Assembly (NCBI GenBank): GCA_024694365.1
Contig: JAILJX010000008.1
Span: 38,987 to 102,986 of the forward strand
DNA: 64,000 nt
Direction: 5' to 3'
Source: Kiritimatiellia bacterium
GTDB taxonomy: Bacteria; Verrucomicrobiota; Kiritimatiellia; RFP12; UBA1067
The notes under the pieces were generated by a model. It had not been told where the DNA came from. It saw only the letters and a program-made list of their open reading frames with translations, and searched no databases. Of this stretch, positions 7,517 to 15,461 are shown one piece after another; position 1 is the stretch's first letter, and every line of letters begins with the position of its first letter. Position numbers and translations under genes: made by a program.

Positions 7517-7603
7517 ATTCGCGTTTTCCACAACGGAAGGTGTTTCCTGCGTGGGAGACGCGATACTTTTACACTAAAACAAACAAAACAGCGAGAAAAA
7601 GGC

Positions 7604-9850
7604 ATGCAAAAAATGAAACAGATGAAGATTATCAAGCGGTCGGGCGAGGAGAAGCCGTTTGATATCAGCAAGATTGCGAATGCGATTCGCAAGGCGAGCC
7701 AGGTTGTGGACATCAAGGATGCGCTTTCTGAAGGCCGCATCAACTTGATAGCGGAAGAAGTCGCCGGCGTCTGTGCAGGCCGCGACCGCGCGATGACGGT
7801 CGAAGAGATACAGGATGTGGTGGAGTCCAAGATAATGGAGATGGGCTCGCACGAAATCGCGAAGAAGTACATCGTCTACCGCTACAAGAGGGCGTTGGCG
7901 CGAAAGGCGAACACGACGGACGAGCAGATACTCTCGCTGATCGAGTGCAACAACGAGGACGTGAAGCAGGAGAACTCCAACAAGAACCCGACGATCAACT
8001 CCGTGCAGCGCGACTACATGGCCGGCGAAGTCTCGAAGGACGTCTCGTCGCGTCTCCTTCTCCCGGCGGATGTCGTCCAGGCCCACAGGGACGGCGTGAT
8101 TCATTTCCACGACATGGACTATTTCGCCCAGCACATGCACAACTGCGACCTCGTCAACCTCGAGGACATGCTGCAGAACGGAACCGTCATCTCGGGGACG
8201 ATGATAGAGCGGCCGCACTCCTTCTCCACCGCGTGCAACATCGCGACCCAGATCATCGCGCAGGTCGCCTCCAACCAGTACGGCGGGCAGTCGATCTCGC
8301 TTACCCATCTCGCGCCGTTCGTCGATGTCTCCCGCCAGGCGATCCGCAAAGAGCTTTCGGCCGAGCTTGCCGAAGCCGGGGTCGAGATGACGGGCGAAGC
8401 GTTCGACGCGGTTGTCGAAAGGCGCGTGAGGAAAGAGATCAAGAAGGGCGTGCAGACGATACAGTATCAGGTCGTGACGCTCATGACGACGAACGGGCAG
8501 GCGCCTTTCGTGACGGTGTTCATGTATCTCGGGGAGGCGAGGAGCGACGCCGAGCGCAAGGATCTCGCCATGATCATCGAGGAGGTTCTCAACGAGCGCA
8601 TCCTCGGGGTGAAGAACGAGCAGGGCGTCTACATAACGCCTGCGTTCCCGAAGCTCATCTACGTTCTCGAGGAGTCTAACGTGCGCGCGGGCTCGCCCTA
8701 CTGGTACCTCACCGAGCTCGCCGCGCGCTGCACCGCAAAGCGCATGGTCCCCGACTACATCTCCGAGAAGAAGATGCGCGAGTACAAGCTCTCCACGGGC
8801 GAAGAGGCGGGGCACGGCGACTGCTACACGTGCATGGGCTGCCGCTCGTTCCTCACGCCGGACCGTTCCGAAGGCGGTTACGGCAACGTCGCGCGGGCCA
8901 AGAACTACGAGCCCGGAAAGCCCAAGTTCTACGGCAGGTTCAACCAGGGCGTAGTGACGATCAACCTCGTCGACGTCGCGCTCTCGGCCCACGGCGACAT
9001 GGCGAAGTTCTGGGACATCTTCGAAGAGCGCTGCGAGCTCTGCCACAAGGCTCTCAGATGCCGCCACGAGAGGCTTCTCGGCACGACGTCCGACGCGGCG
9101 CCGATCCTCTGGCAGCACGGGGCGCTCGCTCGCCTCGACAAGGGCGAGAAGATCGACAAGCTCCTCTACGGCGGGTATTCCACGATTTCGCTCGGCTACG
9201 CCGGCCTTTGGGAGTGCGTCTACGCGCTCATCGGCAAGAAGCTCACCGAGCCCGAGGGCGAGAAGCTCGGCCTCGAGATAATGGAGAAGCTCAACTTCTA
9301 CACCGGCAAGTGGAAAAAGGCGGAGAACATCGACTACTCGCTCTACGGCACGCCGCTCGAGTCGACGACCTACAAGTTCGCGAAGTGCCTGCAGAAGCGC
9401 TTCGGGACGATCAAGGGCGTGACGGACAAGAACTACATCACCAACTCCTACCACATCCACGTGACGGAGCCGATCGACGCGTTCTCGAAGCTCGCGCTCG
9501 AATCCAAATTCCAGAAGCTCTCGCCCGGCGGCGCGATCAGCTATGTGGAAGTGCCCAACATGCAGCAGAACATCCCCGCGGTGCTCTCCATCATGCAGTA
9601 CATCTACGACCACATCATGTACGCGGAGCTCAACACCAAGAGCGACTACTGCCAGGTATGCGGGTTCGACGGCGAGATACAGATCGTCAAGGACGAAGCC
9701 GGCAAGCTCATATGGAAGTGCCCCAAGTGCGGCAACGCCGACGAGTCCAAGCTGAACGTCGCGAGGCGCACGTGCGGGTATATCGGGTCGCAGTTCTGGA
9801 ACCAGGGCCGCACCCAGGAGATCAAGGAGCGCGTGCTGCACGTGTCGTAA
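7604..9850 (+). CDS. nrdD: Anaerobic (class III) ribonucleoside-triphosphate reductase
   Basis: This large glycyl-radical enzyme reduces NTPs to dNTPs under strict anaerobiosis. An ATP-cone allosteric domain covers about residues 8-95 (IIKRSGEEKPFDISKI). The catalytic barrel follows, with HFHDMDYF and the CYTCMGC loop. The C-terminus has a zinc site (CQVCGF, CPKCGN) and the radical loop RRTCGYIGSQFWNQG. ATG 7604 has AAAAAGG just upstream; ATG 7613 or 7622 are possible alternatives, and GTG 7508 lies within the promoter. It is followed after 4 nt by the activase gene. Length (748) suits the family. Confidence 0.95.
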   Translation: MQKMKQMKIIKRSGEEKPFDISKIANAIRKASQVVDIKDALSEGRINLIAEEVAGVCAGRDRAMTVEEIQDVVESKIMEMGSHEIAKKYIVYRYKRALARKANTTDEQILSLIECNNEDVKQENSNKNPTINSVQRDYMAGEVSKDVSSRLLLPADVVQAHRDGVIHFHDMDYFAQHMHNCDLVNLEDMLQNGTVISGTMIERPHSFSTACNIATQIIAQVASNQYGGQSISLTHLAPFVDVSRQAIRKELSAELAEAGVEMTGEAFDAVVERRVRKEIKKGVQTIQYQVVTLMTTNGQAPFVTVFMYLGEARSDAERKDLAMIIEEVLNERILGVKNEQGVYITPAFPKLIYVLEESNVRAGSPYWYLTELAARCTAKRMVPDYISEKKMREYKLSTGEEAGHGDCYTCMGCRSFLTPDRSEGGYGNVARAKNYEPGKPKFYGRFNQGVVTINLVDVALSAHGDMAKFWDIFEERCELCHKALRCRHERLLGTTSDAAPILWQHGALARLDKGEKIDKLLYGGYSTISLGYAGLWECVYALIGKKLTEPEGEKLGLEIMEKLNFYTGKWKKAENIDYSLYGTPLESTTYKFAKCLQKRFGTIKGVTDKNYITNSYHIHVTEPIDAFSKLALESKFQKLSPGGAISYVEVPNMQQNIPAVLSIMQYIYDHIMYAELNTKSDYCQVCGFDGEIQIVKDEAGKLIWKCPKCGNADESKLNVARRTCGYIGSQFWNQGRTQEIKERVLHVS

Positions 9851-9854
9851 GCGG

Positions 9855-10379
9855 GTGAACTACGCATCGATCCGCACTTGCGACATAGCGAACGGAGAGG
9901 GAGTCAGGGTCTCCCTCTTCGTTTCGGGCTGCACCCACAGGTGCAAGGGCTGCTTCAACGAGGAGGCCCAGAACTTCGCGTACGGCAAGCCGTTCACCGA
10001 AGAGGTCGAAAACGAAATCCTGGACGCTCTCGCGCCGAACCACATCGCGGGGCTTACGCTTCTCGGCGGGGAGCCCATGGAGCCCGACAACCAGCGCGGG
10101 CTCATAGGGTTTCTGAGGCGCTTCCGCGAGCGTTACGCGGGGAAGAAGACACTTTGGATATACACGGGGTGCGTCTACGAGATGGACCTCCTGCCGACCT
10201 CGGGTCCGGCGCTGGGTCCGGAAGTGTCCTCTCCCCACAAGCGCTGGCGCACGGAGTTCACCGACGAGATACTGGCGATGACGAACGTCCTTGTCGACGG
10301 ACCTTTCGTCGAGTCTTTGAAGGATATTTCCCTTAGGTTCCGTGGAAGCTCCAACCAGCGGCTTCTGAAACTACATTGA
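9855..10379 (+). CDS. nrdG: Anaerobic ribonucleotide reductase activating enzyme (radical SAM)
   Basis: This 174-residue radical-SAM activase makes the glycyl radical on NrdD. The CX3CX2C cluster motif is seen in SGCTHRCKGCFN, and the SAM-binding GGEP in LLGGEPME. The start is GTG 9855, four bases after the nrdD stop, consistent with one operon. There is a short Pro/Gly-rich insert (about 112-127) before the terminal strands VLVDGPFVESLKD. A CCCC-TTTT-GGGG palindrome follows immediately and probably belongs to the next gene's promoter. Confidence 0.93.
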   Translation: MNYASIRTCDIANGEGVRVSLFVSGCTHRCKGCFNEEAQNFAYGKPFTEEVENEILDALAPNHIAGLTLLGGEPMEPDNQRGLIGFLRRFRERYAGKKTLWIYTGCVYEMDLLPTSGPALGPEVSSPHKRWRTEFTDEILAMTNVLVDGPFVESLKDISLRFRGSSNQRLLKLH

Positions 10380-10380
10380 C

Positions 10381-10424
10381 CCCCTTTTGGGGTATGTGAC
10401 GGGAGCCGCGGATTTTGGTATAAT
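10381..10424 (+). promoter_or_regulatory. Palindrome-linked leaderless promoter of the double-GH43 gene
   Basis: Palindrome CCCCTTTTGGGG (10381-10392) has its centre 32.5 bp before the extended -10 TGGTATAAT (10416-10424). The -35 position holds only a weak GTGACG. ATG 10431 is 6 nt after the -10. The same layout occurs before the genes at 15462 and 17558, which suggests an activator site. Confidence 0.65.
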
Positions 10425-10430
10425 TGGCTC

Positions 10431-12929
10431 ATGAAGAACTTGAACACAATGTCCGCGGCGCTCGTCGCAGTTCTTTTCGCCGGCGAAGCGTCCGCCGCGA
10501 TGGACGGCACCAATCCGATCGTTAAAGACCGCTTCACGCCCGATCCGGCGGCAGTGGCGGACGGCGACTGGCTCTACGTCTTCACGGGCCATGACGATCC
10601 GCATGCGCGCGGATACAAGATGAAGGACTGGCAAGTCTTCGGGACGACCAACATGACGGATTGGGTCGATTTCGGAGCCGTCATGGACACTTCCGTCTTC
10701 AAGTGGGCGCGCCAGGGCGACAGGGCCTGGGCGTCGCAGGCGATAAAGCGCGGCGGAAAGTGGTACTGGTATGTCGCAGTGCAGCAGGCGGGGGGAGGGG
10801 ATGCGATAGGCGTCGCCACGGCGGACGACATCAAGGGCCCCTGGACCGACGCCGCAGGAAAGCCGATGTGCACGGGCAGGGGGTTCATAGACCCTTCCGT
10901 CATGATCGACGATGACGGCAAGGCGTGGCTCTTCTGGGGCAACTGCGGAGGAGATCCGGGCTGCTGGTACGGAGAGCTCAAGGACAACATGTTCGAGTTC
11001 GCCGACGGATACAGGCCGGTGCCAGGGCTTATGGACGAAAAGGCTTTCGGCAAGCCGATCAAAAAGGCGCGCGGCGCGGGGGCCTACAAGAAGATAGACA
11101 GCAATTTCGAGGAGGCGCCCTGGATCTACAAGGCGGGCGACACGTACTATCTCGAATACGCGGCGGGGGGAGTTCCGGAATACTGGGCGTATTCGACGGC
11201 GAAGTCGATACACGGTCCGTGGACATACGGCGGAAGAATCATGGACGAGGCCGAGAACACGGGGACGATCCACGGCGGAAGCGTGTTCTTCAAGGGCGAG
11301 TGGTACATGGTCTACCACAACGCCATTCTCCCGGATGGAGCCGACTGCAGGAGGAGCTTCTGCATCGAGCGCTACGAGAGGAATGAAGACGGCTCCATCC
11401 CCTTCATCCACCAGACGAAGGGGGGAGTCTCGAAAGCCGGAACTCTCGAGCCGACTCTCTGGGCCGACGTCCCCGACATCTCAATGTGCAGGAAGGGGAA
11501 CAAATACTACATGGTTTCGACCACGATGCATTTCAATCCCGGAATGCCGGTAATGGTCTCGGAGGACCTTGCCGACTGGAAGATAGCGAGCTACTGCTAC
11601 CCGACGATAGAGAACCGTCCGAAGGACAGGCTGGAGAACGGGGAGAACGACTATCTTTTCGGAACGTGGGCGGCGTCGATAAGGTATTCGGAAGAGGATG
11701 ACAGGTTATACGTGACAGGCTTCAACAACAAGGTGGACTCCACCTACTTCTTCACCTGCAAGGATCCGGAGAAGGGCGATTGGGCGTTCCGCAGGCTCAG
11801 CCCGAAGCAGTACGACGAGTCGCTCTGGGTAGAGAACGGGAGATTCTGGGTCTACGCGACAGTCCCCGGGAAGCCATACAAAGTCCGCCTAACCGAGATG
11901 AACAAGGATTTTTCGGGCTTTGTCGACGGCGGCAAGATAGTCTTGGGCAATGTTACCGACGTCTTCGGGGCGCGCGGAGGCTTGGGCGAGGGCACTCAGG
12001 TTTTCAAGCGCGGGGATTGGTACTACCTCGTCAACATCTGCTGGCCCAAACCCAAGTGCAGGACCGTGGTGGTGCACCGCTCCAAGAACATGGACGGCCC
12101 CTGGGAAGGGAAGGTCGTCTATCAGCACGAAGGCATCGCCCAGGGGTCGTTCATGGAGTCGGCCGAAGGAAAGTGGTTCGCATACCTCTTCGGAGACCGC
12201 GGAGCCGTTGGCCGCTGCCCTTATATGCTCCCCGTCGAATGGGAGGACGGCTGGCCGGTCGTTTCGAAAGTCAACATTCCGCGCAAGGCGGGGATTCCGG
12301 CGATAGTCGAGTCGGATGAATTCACGGGCGATGGGCTCAAGAGCGTCTGGCAGTGGAACCACAACCCTGCGGACGGGCTGTGGTCGCTCTCGTCGCGTCC
12401 GGGATGGCTCGTCCTTTCCACCGGCCGCACCGACGCGGATCTCTCCACGGCGCGCAACACCTTGACGCAGCGCACGTGGGGTCCCGCCTGCCGCGCAGTG
12501 ACGAAGGTCGACGTGTCGTCCATGAAAGACGGCGACAAGGCGGGCCTCGCGCTTTTCCAGCGGGATTACGCTTCGCTGTCGGCGGTGAAGGAGGGCGAGA
12601 ACTTCGCCGTCGTCCTGGAGGCGGCGAAAAAAGGCAAGGCCGCCGAACTCGCCAGGGCGCGCCTTCCCAAGGGCGTGCGCGAGGTGTGGCTGAAAGCGAC
12701 TGGAGACTTCTCGCGTCTTCCCGGGGAGAGCTTCAAGGAGAATCCTCCGGGGGCTGACGAAGGGCGTTTCTTCTGGTCTGAAGACGGGAACGTGTGGCAT
12801 CCTGTCGGCAGAAGCGTGAAACTCGTCTACACGATCCCGCATTTCACCGGATACCGCTTTGCGCTTTTCAACTACTCGACGAAGAATCCCGGCGGACACG
12901 CCGACTTCGATTTTCTGAGGCTTGACTGA
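10431..12929 (+). CDS. Secreted double glycoside hydrolase family 43 enzyme (two beta-propellers)
   Basis: The 832-residue protein carries a signal peptide (cleavage near ASA, residue 22) and two GH43 modules in tandem. Module 1 (about 28-325) has the catalytic trio D38 (TPDPAAV), D154 (FIDPSVM) and E228 (FEEAPWIYK). Module 2 (about 340-630) resembles beta-xylosidase-type GH43_12, with ADVPDISM, YDESLWVENG and LGEGTQVFKRG as the matching sites. A C-terminal beta-sandwich (about 635-830) ends it. GH43 enzymes release xylose or arabinose from plant xylan and arabinan. Two complete active sites in one chain suggest coupled cleavage of two linkages. Signal peptide and neighbours place it in the periplasm or outside. 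Confidence 0.85.
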   Translation: MKNLNTMSAALVAVLFAGEASAAMDGTNPIVKDRFTPDPAAVADGDWLYVFTGHDDPHARGYKMKDWQVFGTTNMTDWVDFGAVMDTSVFKWARQGDRAWASQAIKRGGKWYWYVAVQQAGGGDAIGVATADDIKGPWTDAAGKPMCTGRGFIDPSVMIDDDGKAWLFWGNCGGDPGCWYGELKDNMFEFADGYRPVPGLMDEKAFGKPIKKARGAGAYKKIDSNFEEAPWIYKAGDTYYLEYAAGGVPEYWAYSTAKSIHGPWTYGGRIMDEAENTGTIHGGSVFFKGEWYMVYHNAILPDGADCRRSFCIERYERNEDGSIPFIHQTKGGVSKAGTLEPTLWADVPDISMCRKGNKYYMVSTTMHFNPGMPVMVSEDLADWKIASYCYPTIENRPKDRLENGENDYLFGTWAASIRYSEEDDRLYVTGFNNKVDSTYFFTCKDPEKGDWAFRRLSPKQYDESLWVENGRFWVYATVPGKPYKVRLTEMNKDFSGFVDGGKIVLGNVTDVFGARGGLGEGTQVFKRGDWYYLVNICWPKPKCRTVVVHRSKNMDGPWEGKVVYQHEGIAQGSFMESAEGKWFAYLFGDRGAVGRCPYMLPVEWEDGWPVVSKVNIPRKAGIPAIVESDEFTGDGLKSVWQWNHNPADGLWSLSSRPGWLVLSTGRTDADLSTARNTLTQRTWGPACRAVTKVDVSSMKDGDKAGLALFQRDYASLSAVKEGENFAVVLEAAKKGKAAELARARLPKGVREVWLKATGDFSRLPGESFKENPPGADEGRFFWSEDGNVWHPVGRSVKLVYTIPHFTGYRFALFNYSTKNPGGHADFDFLRLD

Positions 12930-12947
12930 CTCCATGGAGGGGAGACG

Positions 12948-13550
12948 ATGCGCCAGGTAGTGATAGTCGACGATCATCCGATGGTGCGCGACGGAATCGC
13001 CGCGCTCCTTACGAGTTCGAGAAAATTCACTGTGGCGGCGACGCTCGGCGGAGGGGACGGGCTTATGGAGTTCTGCGCGCGGAACGGCTGCCCTGACGCT
13101 ATCCTCATGGACATCCGCATGCCCGGCAAGGACGGCTTCGCGGTCCTTTCGGAGCTGCTTGGCGCATATCCCGGAGCGCGCGTCCTGTTTCTCGCCGGCA
13201 TGCCTCTCAGGGAGGAGGAGGCGCGCGCCAGGCGCGAAGGCGCAAAGGGGTATCTCCCGAAAAGCGTCAACCATCTGCGGCTCATCGAGGCGCTGGAGAC
13301 GGTCATTGCCGACGATTCCGCCTTCATACATGAAGCGTTCGTCCCTGCGCCCAGCGAACTTTCGGACCGCGAGATGGACGTTCTGCGCTATCTCGCCCTA
13401 GGCAAGGCCCGCGAGGAGATCGCGGTGATCCTCGGCATATCGTCCGAGACGGTGAAAGTGCACGTGAAGAAAATCCGCGAGAAGCTCGACTGCGCCAACG
13501 CCGCAGGAGCCGTATCCCGCGCGTACGAACTGGGGATTCTCCGTCCGTGA
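12948..13550 (+). CDS. NarL/FixJ-family response regulator
   Basis: This 200-residue regulator has a receiver domain (about 1-118; acidic pair D8/D9, phospho-acceptor D55 in AILMDIRMPG, lysine in GYLPKS) and a LuxR-type HTH (about 132-195; LSDREMDVLRYL, then SSETVKVHVKKIREKL). The residue after strand 4, normally Ser or Thr, is Ala (LFLAGM), which could change how phosphorylation is sensed. A strong Shine-Dalgarno GGAGGGGAGA supports ATG 12948. Its stop overlaps the GTG of the histidine kinase. It lies between two polysaccharide-hydrolase genes and is a candidate for binding their shared palindrome. Confidence 0.9.
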   Translation: MRQVVIVDDHPMVRDGIAALLTSSRKFTVAATLGGGDGLMEFCARNGCPDAILMDIRMPGKDGFAVLSELLGAYPGARVLFLAGMPLREEEARARREGAKGYLPKSVNHLRLIEALETVIADDSAFIHEAFVPAPSELSDREMDVLRYLALGKAREEIAVILGISSETVKVHVKKIREKLDCANAAGAVSRAYELGILRP

Positions 13551-15430
13551 CGCCAAGCCGCGCGATTTCCGGCCTTGCGCTCGCTGCCCTCGCGTTTTCG
13601 GTGCCGGCGGCGCTTTCGGCGAAGACGGTTCCCGAAAGGGGGCTGCTGCGCCTCGCTGCAGGCGAGACGCTGGACGACTCGTCGCGCATCTCCCGCGACG
13701 CCGCGATCGAGGTCGATCTGGGCGGCACGCCGGTCGGGCGCGGAATGCTGGTGGACCTCGTGCGCGTGCGCAATCTTTCCCTGGCCGACGGCGAAAAGCC
13801 CACCGACGCCATCTTCCTCTCCGGACCGGTCTCGGTCGATGCGGACATATTCTACGACCCCTCGGCGGGGGTTGTCAGGGCGAGGATACTGGGCGTCCAT
13901 GAAGGCGTTCCGATGAAAGTCACGGTCTGGGGCGCAGGCGGGGCGCAGGGGAAGGAGCCGAGGCAGTTCTGGGACCACGAAGGCGACGGAACGTGGTCTC
14001 AAGGCGTACCCGGTCTCTACGACACGGCTCTCTTTTTCGGCGACGCCTTCGCGCTTGGATGGGAAGGCTCGGGCGAGAACAGGGTCCCTCCGTTCGGCAC
14101 GCTCGCGCTCAGGAATTCGCGCCTCCTTTTCCGCAGCGGCGCCGGATGGCCGTATCTTTCGCCTCGGAGGATCGCAGGCACGGGCGTGCTCGCCCTTTCA
14201 GGCAGCGGACTGCAGACGGTCAAGGACCATCCCTGCACCTCCCGGTCGGGCGTTTCGGTGGACGTCGCGTATTTCAGCGCCGGGCAGGACTCTTGGCTCT
14301 GGGGAAAGGAAGCGCCGATAAGAATCGACGGACCCGTCGTCATGACGAACGGGTTCTTCAGGATCTACCGCGACGTAACGTTCAACGGCGGCATCACCGC
14401 CGATTCCCCGTACGGGCCCGGAATGATCGAGCGCGATGCGCAGTGCGTCATCAACGGAACGTTCACGGTAGGGTCGCCTTTCATCATCTCATCTGGGAAC
14501 AGGATCAACGGGACTGTGATAATGTCCGGCGGCAAGCTCACGCTGGGCAAGGGCGTCGCCGTTCCGCGAATCGAGCCCCCGCCTGGAGGATCCTTCGAAA
14601 TACGGCGCGTGAACGACGATACGGTTATAACGCCCGTCTTCTGGACGACGGCGCGCATATCCTTTCTCGTCGCCGGCTTCATCTCCGCCATCGCCGCTCT
14701 TATGGGGCTTGCGTTCTTCTTCGGCGTGAAGGTCCGCCGGCGTTCGCGCGAACTCGAGGCTTCAAGGCGCGAACGGGATCTCGAACGGGCGGCCTACGAT
14801 GCGGTGCGCAGGGAGAGGCTGCGGCTTTCGATGGATCTGCACGACGACTTCCAGCAGCTTCTCACGAGCGCGCGCTTCCGTCTTGTCGCAGGGGAGAATT
14901 TCGTGGCGGAAGGCGCCGGCGCCGCGGGATGCGAACAGCTCAGGGCTGCGCGCGCCGCCCTAGACAGCGCCCAGTCCGGACTGAGGGCCACGCTGTGGAC
15001 GCTGAGCGAGGAGAGCGAAGGCCCGGGTTCGCTTCTGGACGTTTTCCGCCACGCGATTTCGCGCATGGCCCATTGGCAGGGCGTCGTCGAGCTCGAGCAG
15101 GAGGGCGAAGAGCCGGAGCTCGCGCGCAGGCTCGTGGGGAGGCTTTTGATGATCCTGCAGGAGGCGGTGGGCAACGCGATAGAGCATGGCGACGCGACGA
15201 AGGTCCGCGTGAAGGTGTCTTTCGGGAAGGGCTGGCTCGAGATGACGGTCGCGGACAACGGCGACGGCTTCGATCCTTCTGCCGTCGGTGAGGCACGCGG
15301 ACACTTCGGCATACGCAACATGGCCATGAGAGCCAAAGCCGGCGGGGGGACGTTCTCCATAGATTCAGCCCCGGGACGCGGCGCGGTTCTGAAAGTCTCT
15401 TTTCCGGCAGACCCCCATTTGGGTAAGTGA
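13547..15430 (+). CDS. NarL-type sensor histidine kinase with a passenger-like beta-rich sensor domain
   Basis: The 627-residue protein starts with GTG inside the regulator's stop (GTGA). It has a signal peptide, about 340 exported residues, one membrane helix (about 369-393), a short coil, a HisKA_3 box (RLRLSMDLHDDFQQLL, H432) and a HATPase domain (LQEAVGNAIEHG, ADNGDGFD, HFGIRNM). The exported part is beta-rich and resembles autotransporter-type passenger repeats (GTFTVGSPFIISSGNRI, then IMSGGKLTLGKG), not a PAS, Cache or two-component-regulator propeller. Its position between GH43 and GH51 genes suggests it senses a polysaccharide or cell-surface state. The last codons adjoin the next operator. 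Confidence 0.88.
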   Translation: MTPSRAISGLALAALAFSVPAALSAKTVPERGLLRLAAGETLDDSSRISRDAAIEVDLGGTPVGRGMLVDLVRVRNLSLADGEKPTDAIFLSGPVSVDADIFYDPSAGVVRARILGVHEGVPMKVTVWGAGGAQGKEPRQFWDHEGDGTWSQGVPGLYDTALFFGDAFALGWEGSGENRVPPFGTLALRNSRLLFRSGAGWPYLSPRRIAGTGVLALSGSGLQTVKDHPCTSRSGVSVDVAYFSAGQDSWLWGKEAPIRIDGPVVMTNGFFRIYRDVTFNGGITADSPYGPGMIERDAQCVINGTFTVGSPFIISSGNRINGTVIMSGGKLTLGKGVAVPRIEPPPGGSFEIRRVNDDTVITPVFWTTARISFLVAGFISAIAALMGLAFFFGVKVRRRSRELEASRRERDLERAAYDAVRRERLRLSMDLHDDFQQLLTSARFRLVAGENFVAEGAGAAGCEQLRAARAALDSAQSGLRATLWTLSEESEGPGSLLDVFRHAISRMAHWQGVVELEQEGEEPELARRLVGRLLMILQEAVGNAIEHGDATKVRVKVSFGKGWLEMTVADNGDGFDPSAVGEARGHFGIRNMAMRAKAGGGTFSIDSAPGRGAVLKVSFPADPHLGK

Positions 15431-15455
15431 TTCCGTCCGCCGGTTTTGCTATAAT
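15412..15455 (+). promoter_or_regulatory. Palindrome-linked leaderless promoter of the GH51-like gene
   Basis: ACCCCCATTTGGGT (centre 15418.5) lies 31.5 bp before TATAAT (15450-15455, extended TGC). ATG 15462 follows after 6 nt and lacks a Shine-Dalgarno site. The palindrome overlaps the last kinase codons. Confidence 0.65.
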
Positions 15456-15461
15456 GGGGGC

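Noticed and set aside
7574..9841. Minus-strand frame of 755 codons opposite nrdD
   Set aside because: Same cause: an antisense shadow of a well-supported enzyme with strong family motifs.
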